DNA of 64,000 nt from Corynebacterium parakroppenstedtii (GTDB lineage Bacteria > Actinomycetota > Actinomycetes > Mycobacteriales > Mycobacteriaceae), in contig NZ_JAGSOA010000002.1 of assembly GCF_019754935.1 (NCBI RefSeq), positions 248,001 through 312,000 of the forward strand, read 5' to 3'. The notes under the pieces were generated by a model that ran no database searches, was not told where the DNA came from, and was given only the letters and a program-made list of their open reading frames with translations. Positions 56,076-64,000 of this stretch are shown here, piece by piece. Both the position numbers and the translations under genes were made by a program. Numbering within the stretch: position 1 is the first letter of the stretch; every line of letters begins with the position of its first letter.

Positions 56076-57179
56076 ATGGCTGATAAGACTTTCACTGTAG
56101 AAAAAAATCCACACCCGACATCCCCCGAGGCCATCGCCAAGGTGCTCGCGAACCCAGGCTTCGGAGCGAACTTTACCGACCACATGGTGATTATCGACTG
56201 GGACGGGGAGCAAGGATGGCATGATCCTCGCGTCGTCCCCTACGGCCCGATCACCCTGGATCCAGCAACAACGCTGTTCCACTACGGTCAGGAGATCTTC
56301 GAGGGACTCAAAGCATACCGCCAGCCAGATGGTTCTATAGCCACATTCCGTCCAGACCAGAATTGCCGACGGATGCAGAATTCGGCCAAGCGGCTGGCAA
56401 TGCCCGGACTGCCGGAAGAATTATTTATGGAATCGCTCCATCAGTTGGTGGAGATCGACGCAGACTGGGTTCCTGAAGCGGGAAGCGAAGCAGCGCTGTA
56501 CCTGCGCCCGTTTATGATCGCGACCGAGAAGGGGCTGGGCGTTCACCCGTCGTCGACGTACCGTTTTTACTTGATCGCATCGCCGGCTGGGTCATACTTC
56601 AGTGGCGGCATCAAACCGGTGACAGTTTGGCTGTGTGAGGACTACGTCCGCGCCTGCCCCGGCGGTACAGGAGCTGCAAAGTTTGCGGGTAACTACGCGG
56701 CCTCCTTGGCTGCTCAGTCGCAAGCAGAGGAAAAGGGCTGCGACCAAGTTGTCTGGTTGGACGCCATCGAGCGCAACTATGTCGAAGAAATGGGCGGAAT
56801 GAACCTTGCCTTTATCTACGGCACTGGAAACGACGCGAAGCTGGTCACTCCCGCACTGTCCGGTTCCTTGCTGCCCGGTGTGACCCGCGACTCATTGCTG
56901 AAGCTGGCCGAAGATCGCGGAATGGCCGTGGAAGAGCGGAAGATCTCGACGGCAGAGTGGCGCGAAGCCGCGAAGTCCGGAGAGATGAGCGAGGCGTTCG
57001 CCTGCGGTACCGCCGCTGTTATCACCCCAGTCGGAACCGTGAAGTCCAACGAAGGGGAATTCACGATCAACGGTGGACAAGCAGGTCCGATCTCGATGGA
57101 GCTGCGCGAAACCTTGACGGGGATCCAGCACGGCTCCGTCGACGATTCTCACGGTTGGCGCTACACCCTGGTGAAGTAA
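56076..57179 (+). CDS. ilvE: Branched-chain amino acid aminotransferase
   Basis: A 367-residue fold-type IV PLP enzyme, forming Ile, Leu and Val from their keto acids. Typical sequence is [20 protein letters not shown] and the PLP lysine lies in [20 protein letters not shown], with [11 protein letters not shown] and [20 protein letters not shown] later. Length equals C. glutamicum IlvE. ATG 56076 ([19 protein letters not shown]) is chosen; the frame is open 36 codons upstream. The final codons (GTG AAG TAA) are duplicated just downstream. A terminator follows. Confidence 0.96.
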   Translation: MADKTFTVEKNPHPTSPEAIAKVLANPGFGANFTDHMVIIDWDGEQGWHDPRVVPYGPITLDPATTLFHYGQEIFEGLKAYRQPDGSIATFRPDQNCRRMQNSAKRLAMPGLPEELFMESLHQLVEIDADWVPEAGSEAALYLRPFMIATEKGLGVHPSSTYRFYLIASPAGSYFSGGIKPVTVWLCEDYVRACPGGTGAAKFAGNYAASLAAQSQAEEKGCDQVVWLDAIERNYVEEMGGMNLAFIYGTGNDAKLVTPALSGSLLPGVTRDSLLKLAEDRGMAVEERKISTAEWREAAKSGEMSEAFACGTAAVITPVGTVKSNEGEFTINGGQAGPISMELRETLTGIQHGSVDDSHGWRYTLVK

Positions 57180-57200
57180 AAACCGGGTGAAGTAAAACCG
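57170..57200. repeat. Short tandem duplication of the ilvE 3' end
   Basis: GGTGAAGTAAAAACCG (57170-57185) is followed directly by GGTGAAGTAAAACCG (57186-57200). The first copy ends ilvE (Val-Lys-stop); the second repeats the same stop region. Confidence 0.85.
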
Positions 57201-57218
57201 ATTTGCGTTTATAGCGCT

Positions 57219-57252
57219 AGCCCCGCCCACGTGTGAGTGAGCGGGGCTTTTT
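57219..57252 (+). terminator. Terminator of ilvE
   Basis: AGCCCCGC (57219-57226) pairs with GCGGGGCT (57241-57248) and is followed by TTTTT. It may also serve the convergent cobS gene. Confidence 0.85.
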
Positions 57253-57290
57253 GCATATTGGTCAGACGGTTGATCAAACGGTCAGGCCGA

Positions 57291-58169
57291 TTAGGCAGTC
57301 AGGCTGAAGAGAACGACGGTTGCTGCGGTCGCGATTTCGATCGTCGCCCCGAGGCAATCTCCGGCCAGGCCGTCGAACCGCCGGCGGCAATGAAGTGCCC
57401 ACGGTATCGTCAATGCGATGACTGCCAGTGTCATCAGCGTCCAGAGGATTCCTCCGCCGACGAATGCGGCGATGGCTGCTGTGGTAACCCATGCGGCTGT
57501 ACCGAGCTTCGGTACGGTTCCGATGACGAGCGCGCCGAAACCCGTGGGATTTGCTGGACGGTATCCCTCTGTGCAGAGGATCAAAGCGCTGATCCGGGCG
57601 ACCGTCGGCACGAGAATAAGTCCGATGACGGTGGAAACAGGGAAGTCAGAAGCGGGGAAGTGGCCGACGTCGCTGAGAGTCGTTGATCCCGCCCCCTGCA
57701 TGATGGCGTGAACACCGATGATCTGGGCTGCCACGGAAAACACGATCGCGGCAACGCCCATCGGGCCCGCGTTCGTGTCGGCAAGGATGCCCCGAGCTTT
57801 CGGCGGTGGGGCGTAGCTGCCGAGCGCGTCGGCAACGTCGCTCAAACCGTCGATATGCATGAGCCGGGTGCTGAATTCCCACAAGGAGACGATTCCGAAT
57901 GCGACGACCCAGAGGTCCAGGGTGTGCCCGAAGTTCACTTGGAGCAGCCAGGTCAGTGTGAACACGCACCACGCGACTAGTCCGTGGAACAGTCCTACCA
58001 GCGGCATCGCCAGCATTGCCCGACGGCCCGTCGTGCGGTCGAATACGCGGGAACCACGGAAAGGCAGCACCGTTAGCCAACTAAATGCTGTCGATATTCC
58101 TTCGGGGATAGCGTGGCCGTGGGTGGGGTTGTCGGGCTGCTCACTCGAAAACCCTGCTTTACCAGACAT
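57291..58169 (-). CDS. cobS: Adenosylcobinamide-GDP ribazoletransferase (cobalamin synthase)
   Basis: A 292-residue membrane enzyme joining adenosylcobinamide-GDP to alpha-ribazole in the last step of cobalamin assembly. Family phrases are FSWLTVLPFRGSRVFDRTTG, STRLMHIDGLSDVADALGSY, and DTNAGPMGVAAIVFSVAAQI. Several hydrophobic helices follow. The start overlaps the cobT stop (TAATG at 58167-58171 on the complement), so translation of cobT-cobS is coupled. It converges with ilvE. Confidence 0.94.
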   Translation of the reverse strand: MSGKAGFSSEQPDNPTHGHAIPEGISTAFSWLTVLPFRGSRVFDRTTGRRAMLAMPLVGLFHGLVAWCVFTLTWLLQVNFGHTLDLWVVAFGIVSLWEFSTRLMHIDGLSDVADALGSYAPPPKARGILADTNAGPMGVAAIVFSVAAQIIGVHAIMQGAGSTTLSDVGHFPASDFPVSTVIGLILVPTVARISALILCTEGYRPANPTGFGALVIGTVPKLGTAAWVTTAAIAAFVGGGILWTLMTLAVIALTIPWALHCRRRFDGLAGDCLGATIEIATAATVVLFSLTA

Positions 58170-59278
58170 TATTCTTCGGTGCCGGGGTCTTCGGAATGGG
58201 AGGCTTCAGCGCCGGAGTCTCCAGTGCGGGATGTTTCAGCGTCTGAGGCCGTCGACACACCGGCTTCGTCGAACGTCGCCATGTTGCGGATGATGTCCAC
58301 GGCTGCGTTGACGATCATGAGCGTAACGACTGCCCCCGAACCCTCGCCGAGCCGCATCCCCAAATCAACGACCGGGGTTAATTCCAGCTCGCGCAGCGCA
58401 ATCTCCTGGGCGGGCTCAACACTCCGGTGGCCGGCGACCCACCATTGCTTCGCGCCCGGCGCAAGTTTTTCGGCGAAAAGGGCCGCTGCACACACGACGA
58501 TCCCGTCGAGAATGACCGGTGTGCGGCGAACAGCTGCCTGCGCAAGGAAGCCAACCATCGCTGTTATGTCGGGCGAGCTAATGAATTGGAGAACGCTGGC
58601 TGGTTCGTCGTGAATATTGTGGACGCGATACATCGCATCCCGAATCGCTGCAGTTTTCCGTTTCCAGCCGTTGTCATCAATTCCGGTGCCACGCCCAACG
58701 ACGACGACGGGCTCGGTGTTGGTTAGGGCGCCAATCAACGCTGCGGCGGGCGTCGTATTTCCGATGCCTAAATCGCCGGCAATAAGCAGATCAACCCCGG
58801 AGTCAATCTCGCGATCGGCAGCATCGATCCCAACCTGAAGTGCGCGTCGATACTCATCGCGGGTCATAGCGTCTTCCCGGTCAATCGACCCACTGCCGTC
58901 ACGGATATGGGTGTCGGCTTCAGAACCGCTATTCAGACTGACGTCAATCACGCGGACCGAGGCGCCCGCCCGCTTCGCGAGAACGGACACCGCTGCACCC
59001 CCGGACTCAATATTCGACGCCATCTGCACACTCACATCAGTGGGATAAGCGCTGACTTCGTGGGTGGCTATTCCGTGATCGCCGGCGAAAACCACTGTGG
59101 TGACGTCGTTAAGCGGTGTGGGTGGACACTGCCCCTGGCAAGCGGCAATCCAGCAGCTCAAGTCTTCTAATCGCCCCAGCGAGCCTGCCGGTTTGGTCAG
59201 TTCTGCCTGCCGCTGGCGAGCCCGTACATACACGTGTTCGTCGGGAGGAGAGATGAGGGGAAAAGAGGAATCGCTCAC
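58169..59278 (-). CDS. cobT: Nicotinate-nucleotide--dimethylbenzimidazole phosphoribosyltransferase
   Basis: A 369-residue CobT that makes alpha-ribazole phosphate from nicotinate mononucleotide and the lower-ligand base. Seen motifs include TKPAGSLGRLEDLSCWIAAC, VVFAGDHGIATHEVSAYPTD, and GDLGIGNTTPAAALIGALT; the catalytic Glu lies near LRLGEGSGAVVTLMIV in the C-terminal part. About 30 C-terminal residues are acidic and extra (EASHSEDPGTEE). Middle gene of a cobU-cobT-cobS unit. Confidence 0.95.
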   Translation of the reverse strand: MSDSSFPLISPPDEHVYVRARQRQAELTKPAGSLGRLEDLSCWIAACQGQCPPTPLNDVTTVVFAGDHGIATHEVSAYPTDVSVQMASNIESGGAAVSVLAKRAGASVRVIDVSLNSGSEADTHIRDGSGSIDREDAMTRDEYRRALQVGIDAADREIDSGVDLLIAGDLGIGNTTPAAALIGALTNTEPVVVVGRGTGIDDNGWKRKTAAIRDAMYRVHNIHDEPASVLQFISSPDITAMVGFLAQAAVRRTPVILDGIVVCAAALFAEKLAPGAKQWWVAGHRSVEPAQEIALRELELTPVVDLGMRLGEGSGAVVTLMIVNAAVDIIRNMATFDEAGVSTASDAETSRTGDSGAEASHSEDPGTEE

Positions 59279-59328
59279 TGTTGCTTCTCTCTACTTATTG
59301 TCGGTGTTAAGCATTGCCATTGGACTGT

Positions 59329-59934
59329 TCAGGGCCGGAGGTCGAGAGCACACCCAGCGACCACTAGAACAACTCGATCGCATACCGATGCAACATCGGC
59401 ATTGAGCCGTCCGAGCTCGTCCCGGAAGACACCGCCAGATGGATAACTGGGGACAATGCCCATTCCAACCTCGGGGCTAACAACAACAAGATTAGGGCCA
59501 TGTGCCGGAACGTGGCGCAAAGCGGTGATCAGTCGGTCGCGCCGGGCGCCGATGGCGTGTAATCCTTTGTTCCAGTCGTCCGACCCGAACTCCGCATCCC
59601 ACATGCCTACCTCAGCAAGTTCGTGGGTCAACCACGTGCCAAGATCGTCGACAAGGATCGTAGTCTGACGGGCGGCTTCCTGGTCCGATGATTCAGTGAG
59701 GACGTCGACGAGATCGCGTGAATCCTCGGTGTGCCACCAAGATGGACGGCGTGCACGATGGCGCTCGATCCGGCGAGCGAAGTCGGCGTCGAAGGTGGAA
59801 CCCCAAGGCCGTGCAGTCGCGACGTAAGTGACATGGACATCGTCGGGAGACGCCGCGGAGTCTGGGGGTGTCACCAGGTGCTCCGCCCACTCAGATTTAC
59901 CTGACCGGGCTCCACCAAGAACCAAAGTTTTCAT
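59329..59934 (-). CDS. cobU: Adenosylcobinamide kinase / adenosylcobinamide-phosphate guanylyltransferase
   Basis: A 201-residue CobU. The P-loop is at the N terminus (GGARSGKSEWAE), and VTYVATARPWG, ERHRARRPSWWHTED and LVDDLGTWLTHELAE match the family, with VVSPEVGMGIVPSYPSGGVF and the end RVVLVVAGCALDLRP. The guanylylated His is expected in the ERHRARRP segment. First gene of a probable cobU-cobT-cobS operon; a cobalamin riboswitch was not found in the short (49-base) space upstream of it. Confidence 0.94.
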   Translation of the reverse strand: MKTLVLGGARSGKSEWAEHLVTPPDSAASPDDVHVTYVATARPWGSTFDADFARRIERHRARRPSWWHTEDSRDLVDVLTESSDQEAARQTTILVDDLGTWLTHELAEVGMWDAEFGSDDWNKGLHAIGARRDRLITALRHVPAHGPNLVVVSPEVGMGIVPSYPSGGVFRDELGRLNADVASVCDRVVLVVAGCALDLRP

Positions 59935-59983
59935 CTTGGGCAGTGCTTACGATTCTATGCAGTGCGTGCGTTTTTAATTGGCG

Positions 59984-60808
59984 TTAAATGCTATCGCCGA
60001 TGTTGACCTGCGGGCGCGGGGTACGGAACCGTCGGATCATCGACGCGCGGGAGAAGGCATAGAAGCCCATTGACCAGGTCGATAGAGCAGTATCCGGGTG
60101 ACGTTCACGGACGAAACGAGACACTCGACGACCCGACAAAACACCGTCGAGGACGATCAGGATGAGCAGAATCATCCCCACCATGGAGAGCAGATTATTG
60201 AGCAGATAACTGCGGGTCGCGGTCGTGACAAACATCAGAATAAGCAGCACGACCACGATGGGCATGAACGTGTTGGCAAAGAGACGGCGGGAATCGACCC
60301 AGTCACGGATCAACCGTCGTTCGGGGCCGCGGTCTCTGTCCATGAGGTAGCGTTCATCGCCACTCATCATGCGTTCACGGTTCCGCTCGCGTTCCCGTGC
60401 GCGTTCGTCGCGTTGCTTGCGCTTGAGTGCCTTGTACTCTTCCTTGCTCATTGAGTTCTTCAACTCTTTGCGCTGTTTACGCGCTTCCGCAGGGGTCTCA
60501 GGCGCCTTATAGGCCGTTTTGCGCACACCCTTTTGGCGTTCGACGTCATTGCGCTTAGGTGTCGCGTGGCCTTTCGGTGGCGTATATCCCTTGGGGGTGG
60601 AGCGATCCTGCGACTGGCTACCGCTGCTATCGCCATCGGAGGACTTCCCGTCTGCTGCACTGCTGCTGGTTGAGGCGGGCTTGCTACCACCGGCAGTGAC
60701 GCTGACTGACCCTTTACGCTTACGGTTCCACCGCGATGACTTCGTCGTCGATGATTCTGACGCAGAGCCATCGTTCGACTGGTTTTCTTTCGACGTTGTC
60801 CATGGCAT
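59984..60808 (-). CDS. DUF3043 membrane protein
   Basis: A 274-residue protein of a corynebacterial/mycobacterial family. The N-terminal half is disordered and Ser/Lys-rich. The family motif region is TPKRNDVERQKGVRKTAYKA followed by many charged residues and the strongly conserved LIRDWVDSRRLFANTFMPIV. Two membrane helices lie at PIVVVLLILMFVTT and LLNNLLSMVGMILLILIVLD. ATG 60808 begins MPWTTSKENQSND. Function unknown. It sits upstream of cobU on the same strand with a 49-base gap, and divergent from the HesB-like gene. Confidence 0.86.
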   Translation of the reverse strand: MPWTTSKENQSNDGSASESSTTKSSRWNRKRKGSVSVTAGGSKPASTSSSAADGKSSDGDSSGSQSQDRSTPKGYTPPKGHATPKRNDVERQKGVRKTAYKAPETPAEARKQRKELKNSMSKEEYKALKRKQRDERARERERNRERMMSGDERYLMDRDRGPERRLIRDWVDSRRLFANTFMPIVVVLLILMFVTTATRSYLLNNLLSMVGMILLILIVLDGVLSGRRVSRFVRERHPDTALSTWSMGFYAFSRASMIRRFRTPRPQVNIGDSI

Positions 60809-61028
60809 CTTCACGCGATCAAGGATATAAGAAAAGGGGTTCGAGCCTGTGAATAAGGCGAGGGTAGGTGTGCCCAAGGTGTCAGATGTGCGCGACTACG
60901 GGGGTTCTTATGCCTTGTGAAATAATTTAGCTGTACAGTGCGTTCTGCTGTGATGTGGAGTACGGTAGTGTCCACTAATCATTTGAGGTAGCTTCAGAGA
61001 GCATCCTGTTTCGTGTTAGGAGAAGTGC

Positions 61029-61373
61029 ATGACTGCACCGGAGAAGACAACTGGCGTTATTTTGACTGATGCCGCTGCAGCTAAGGCAAAGTCTCTGCTG
61101 AGCCAAGAACAAAACGACGAGTTAGTCCTGCGCATCGCAGTGCAGCCAGGTGGTTGTGCTGGCCTGCGCTACCAGCTCTTCTTCGACGATCGGACCTTAG
61201 ATGGTGATCTCGTCGATGACTATGACGGCGTGAACCTGGTTGTTGACCGCATGAGTGCACCATATTTGACCGGCGCGACGATCGACTTCGCAGACACCAT
61301 TGAACAGCAGGGCTTCACCATTGATAACCCCAATGCTAAGGGGTCCTGTGCGTGCGGAGACTCGTTCAACTGA
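61029..61373 (+). CDS. erpA: Iron-sulfur cluster carrier, HesB/IscA/ErpA family
   Basis: A 114-residue A-type carrier. The three cluster cysteines are in PGGCAGLRYQ and GSCACGDSFN. These proteins take a 2Fe-2S or 4Fe-4S cluster and pass it to targets such as LipA, which needs two 4Fe-4S clusters and is encoded in this window. In C. glutamicum the same gene lies between DUF3043 and ltsA. The ErpA name is by similarity only; IscA or SufA types cannot be separated by sequence reading. Terminator follows. Confidence 0.9.
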   Translation: MTAPEKTTGVILTDAAAAKAKSLLSQEQNDELVLRIAVQPGGCAGLRYQLFFDDRTLDGDLVDDYDGVNLVVDRMSAPYLTGATIDFADTIEQQGFTIDNPNAKGSCACGDSFN

Positions 61374-61408
61374 TACGAGGCTGAACAGTCTGCTCGTAGT
61401 TAATGCTT

Positions 61409-61444
61409 AACGCCGACCACACAATGAGTTGTGGCCGGCGTTTT
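61409..61444. terminator. Bidirectional terminator between erpA-like gene and asparagine synthetase
   Basis: AACGCCG-CCACA pairs with TGTGG-CGGCGTT with one mismatch on each side and ends in TTTT, placed between convergent genes. Confidence 0.8.
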
Positions 61445-61467
61445 CGCATATGTAAACGGGCGCCGCT

Positions 61468-63405
61468 TTACATCTCGACCGGATACGTCGGCTCTGGGAT
61501 ATCCGGGGTAATCGACTTATCCACGAAAATTCCGTACCAGATTAAGAATGCCAACACAGTCCACAGGCGTCGGGAATGGTCAGGGCCAGATCCGCTGGTC
61601 ATAGAAGAACGGTGTTCTTCGAGCATGGAGCGGGTGGCTCCGAGGTCGACAATCTCCCCGGCCTGCGATGAGGTGATGATGTCCTCTGCCCAGCCGTAAA
61701 GCTCGTCGCCAGCCAACCAGTGCCGGATCGGGACAGGGAATCCAAGCTTCCGCCGGTTAAGAACGTGCGGGGGAACGATGCGTTCCATCGCCTGGCGCAA
61801 TGCCCACTTCGATGTGCCATGAGTCAGCTTCATGCTCGTCGGCAATGATTGCGCGACATTGAAGACCTCTTTGTCGAGGAACGGCACACGGAGCTCGAGG
61901 GAATTCGCCATGGTCATCTTGTCAGCCTTGACCAGGATGTCGCCACGCAACCAGGTGAACAGGTCAAGGTGCTGCATCCTGGCTACCGGATCCCAACCCT
62001 GCGACTTTTCGTAAATCGGAGTCGTGACATCCGTATGGTTCCACTCTTTCTTGGCCCACGGAATGACGCGCCGGAGCTGGTCGAAGGAGAAAGACCGGGC
62101 GTTACCGTAGTACCGCTCTTCAAGAGGAGTGGTACCTCGCTCTAACAATGACTTGCCTCGCACCCCGTCGGGTAGGCGTTGCGCGAGGGTTCGCAGACCC
62201 TTCTTGGCGAATGACGGGATCTTCTCGAACGGGGCAAGAGAAAGTGGCTCATGGTAGATGTTGTATCCACCGAAGAGCTCGTCGGCGCCCTCGCCGGAGA
62301 GGACAACTTTGACGTGCTTCCTGGCTTCCGCTGCGACGAAATACAGGGGGACGAGGGCAGGGTCTGCTACCGGATCGTCCAAATACCAGATGATGCGGGG
62401 GACTGCTTCGGCGAATTCCTCGGGGGAGACCACCTTCACGATGTGCTCGACGCCGATCGCTTCCGCGGATTCCGTGGCAACGTCGACTTCCGAATACCCC
62501 TCGCGTTCGAAACCGGTGGTGAAGGTCAGCAAGTTCGGGTTGTGGCGTTTCGCGAGTGCCGCAATGGCCGTCGAGTCGATTCCGCCAGACAGGAAGGATC
62601 CGACGGTGACGTCGGCACGCATGTGCTTAGCAACGGAATCCTCGAGGGCATGCTCGATCTTTGAAATCTCGGAATCGATATTTTCCTTGTTCACCGATGT
62701 TTCGGGGAAGCGAGGAGTAAACCAGCGATGTACCTCGGGCTTTTCACCGGGCTTCACTGTCGCACAGCAACCGGACTCCAGCCTGCGAATCCCGGTGTGC
62801 AGGGACTCAGGCTCGGGCACATACTGCAAGTCCATGTAATGCTCGATCGCCCGCTTATCCACCGACAGATCGATGTCGGCTTTGTCTGCCATGGAGAGCA
62901 GGCATTTCTTCTCAGAGGCAAAGAGTGTGCCTCTGTCGGTAGTTGCCCAGTAGAGGGGTTTAATGCCGAACTGGTCCCGAGCCAGGTACATCGTCTTGTC
63001 GACCGAATCCCACACGGCGAAGGCAAACATTCCACGAAGATGGTGAACCACGTCCCGTCCCCAGTGGTGATAGCCGACAACGATTGTTTCGCTGTCCCCG
63101 TCAGTAGCAAAGGTATATCCCTTGTCCTTCAGTTCAGAGCGCAGCTCTTTGTAGTTGTAGATTTCGCCGTTGAAGGTCAGCGCGTACCGGTTGGGCTGGT
63201 CTTCCGGACCCCACTGTAAAGGCTGATGGGAATGTGCGAGGTCAATGATGGACAACCGATTGAATCCGTAGACCACGTTGGCGTCATTCCAGGTGCCATC
63301 CTCATCCGGGCCACGGTGACGCATACAGGTCAGTGATGAACCAGTGGCTTGAACAAAATCCTCCGCATTTCCGCTAGCGGCGATGAGTCCGAGCAAACCG
63401 CACAT
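61468..63405 (-). CDS. ltsA: Asparagine synthetase (glutamine-hydrolysing), LtsA type
   Basis: A 645-residue class II glutamine amidotransferase and synthetase. Cys2 (MCGLLGLI) is the glutaminase nucleophile; SFLSGGIDSTAIAALA holds the ATP-pyrophosphatase loop; RHRGPDEDGTW and FNGEIYNYKELR are standard. In C. glutamicum the equivalent gene, ltsA, is required for normal cell-wall and amidation of peptidoglycan or other envelope acceptors rather than asparagine synthesis (mutants are lysozyme sensitive). Genomic position divergent from ctaC matches that locus. The product is cytoplasmic. The 526-base region upstream holds its promoter. Confidence 0.95.
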   Translation of the reverse strand: MCGLLGLIAASGNAEDFVQATGSSLTCMRHRGPDEDGTWNDANVVYGFNRLSIIDLAHSHQPLQWGPEDQPNRYALTFNGEIYNYKELRSELKDKGYTFATDGDSETIVVGYHHWGRDVVHHLRGMFAFAVWDSVDKTMYLARDQFGIKPLYWATTDRGTLFASEKKCLLSMADKADIDLSVDKRAIEHYMDLQYVPEPESLHTGIRRLESGCCATVKPGEKPEVHRWFTPRFPETSVNKENIDSEISKIEHALEDSVAKHMRADVTVGSFLSGGIDSTAIAALAKRHNPNLLTFTTGFEREGYSEVDVATESAEAIGVEHIVKVVSPEEFAEAVPRIIWYLDDPVADPALVPLYFVAAEARKHVKVVLSGEGADELFGGYNIYHEPLSLAPFEKIPSFAKKGLRTLAQRLPDGVRGKSLLERGTTPLEERYYGNARSFSFDQLRRVIPWAKKEWNHTDVTTPIYEKSQGWDPVARMQHLDLFTWLRGDILVKADKMTMANSLELRVPFLDKEVFNVAQSLPTSMKLTHGTSKWALRQAMERIVPPHVLNRRKLGFPVPIRHWLAGDELYGWAEDIITSSQAGEIVDLGATRSMLEEHRSSMTSGSGPDHSRRLWTVLAFLIWYGIFVDKSITPDIPEPTYPVEM

Positions 63406-63931
63406 TCAATAAGGCCTTTCTGTTCTATACCTTTTATATATCCGCACAACGCTGAGCAGCCCGATCCGAACAGCCCGTTATGTGACTTCTTCTGGGCAGA
63501 CAGTGTTAGCGACGGAATTCTCCTCGACTCTAGTCGTGTGGAGCGGGAAAGTGCGAGCTGCTTCGGCGACGGCCCTGTATTTGTTCATCCAGTGGACAGA
63601 GGGCTTACCCAATGTAGGGGAATTGTGATGCGAATAACATTTTCCTAACGATGTAACGCACGCGACAGAAAAGCTGTGAGGATGCTGACAATTCTGACAG
63701 GAAAATACCAGCGTAAATCGTTAACGACGATCGGTAGGGAACAAAGCTACGATTCAATGCTTGCCGACGTCGGCCAGTCCCGGGGGTAAAACCGGCAGCT
63801 TTTTCCAGTCTGGTGGGAACTCTTGACGCCCATCCATGATGGTTTATTCCTCTTTATGGATTACCCTAGCTAAAAGAGGAATGAATCCCAGCGTTTTTTC
63901 AACCTGGTGTGGATCAGGAAGGCAAACACAC
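63406..63931. promoter_or_regulatory. Long divergent intergenic region between ltsA and ctaC
   Basis: 526 bases without a convincing gene. The ctaC side contains a possible sigma-70-like promoter TTGACG (63823-63828) with TATTCC (63845-63850) at 16-base spacing. Overlapping its -10 is an inverted repeat, ATTCCTCTTT (63846-63855) and AAAGAGGAAT (63873-63882), with a 17-base spacer. TCGTTAACGA at 63718-63727 is a second exact palindrome. These are candidate operators or an attenuator hairpin; their roles are inferred only. Confidence 0.4.
63846..63882. promoter_or_regulatory. Inverted repeat upstream of ctaC
   Basis: Two exact 10-base arms separated by 17 bases sit 50 bases before the ctaC start. 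They overlap the putative -10 element, so they could be an operator, or form a leader hairpin if the transcript begins upstream. Confidence 0.45.
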
Positions 63932-64000
63932 GTGGAACAGCGAAAAATGCGCAATTGGTCGCGCAAGCTAGGACTAGCCGGCGTTTTGGCAGCCGGTGGC
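63932..64000 (+). CDS. ctaC: Cytochrome aa3 oxidase subunit II, N-terminal fragment
   Basis: Only 23 codons are inside the window (VEQRKMRNWSRKLGLAGVLA). GTG 63932 follows AGGAAGG at 63917-63923. The start resembles the signal/lipoprotein segment of corynebacterial CtaC, which is encoded next to ltsA in C. glutamicum. The gene runs off the right edge, so the identification rests on position and this short stretch. Subunit II of the aa3 oxidase carries the CuA site and takes electrons from the cytochrome bcc complex; SURF1 at 29369-30493 would help assemble the oxidase. Confidence 0.65.
   Translation, partial: MEQRKMRNWSRKLGLAGVLAAGG

Noticed and set aside
59935..59983. Cobalamin riboswitch before cobU
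   Set aside because: The space is only 49 bases and lacks the B12-box, so it cannot hold a riboswitch.

Overview
The window is a chromosomal segment of an actinobacterium, most likely a Corynebacterium. The evidence is gene content and order typical of that genus: an LtsA-type asparagine synthetase divergent from ctaC, the lipB–lipA–DUF4191–RDD–glnA1 block, glnA2–glnE, a pyruvate:quinone oxidoreductase, and dgt–RNase–dnaG with a DnaG lacking most zinc ligands. Base composition is moderately GC-rich, with AT-richer patches around 17.1-19.5 kb and 26.4-28.4 kb. The species is not settled; a lipophilic Corynebacterium of moderate GC would fit. Nothing in the window looks like a prophage, insertion sequence, integron or CRISPR array.

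Layout. 0-9 kb: a fused double ABC exporter cut by the left edge, an EcsC-like protein, glyS, a membrane-anchored unknown, a TPM-domain surface protein and a YdcF-family protein. 9-17 kb: dgt, a secreted guanyl-specific RNase, dnaG, a small conserved protein, an aldo/keto reductase and a DHA2-type drug exporter. 17-20 kb: a lineage-specific patch (degenerate J-like membrane protein, small lipoprotein, membrane protein with a Q/N-rich tail) followed by tRNA-Asn and a CAU tRNA. 20-26 kb: TRIC-like channel, serine beta-lactamase-like protein, acyl carrier protein, aceE and a DUF3052 protein. 26-29 kb: tRNA-Val and two tandem cysteine-rich type II membrane proteins translationally coupled to cobD. 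29-38 kb: SURF1, a low-molecular-weight tyrosine phosphatase, a CobC-like aminotransferase, a Nif3-like protein, a frameshifted zinc-ribbon gene, a stand-alone histidine phosphatase, rnpB, a degenerate galactokinase-like GHMP protein, a small SPOR-like protein and a CYTH protein. 38-50 kb: panB, glnA2, glnE, a GtrA protein, a MarR regulator, pqo, thrC and glnA1. 50-64 kb: RDD protein, DUF4191 protein, lipA, lipB, E2 acyltransferase, ilvE, cobS-cobT-cobU, DUF3043 protein, a HesB/ErpA-type protein, ltsA and the first codons of ctaC.

Functional themes. Pyruvate metabolism is well represented: AceE, the two-lipoyl-domain E2, the LipA/LipB lipoylation enzymes and the acetate-forming Pqo. Nitrogen assimilation: GlnA1 keeps the adenylylation tyrosine that GlnE would modify, with GlnA2 next to GlnE. 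Late corrinoid assembly is scattered over three places (cobD, the CobC-like aminotransferase and phosphatase, and cobU/T/S). Respiratory assembly is suggested by SURF1, ctaC and the Fe-S carrier.

The most interesting points are: the tandem cysteine-patterned membrane proteins (26.4-28.4 kb); the unknown membrane/lipoprotein trio (17.3-19.5 kb); loss of the RNase H half of the usual RNase H/phosphatase fusion next to a frameshifted zinc-ribbon gene; hydrophilic low-complexity insertions in several conserved enzymes; short imperfect tandem duplications at gene boundaries; and candidate operators in front of aceE and ctaC. No complete new defence or mobile system is evident.
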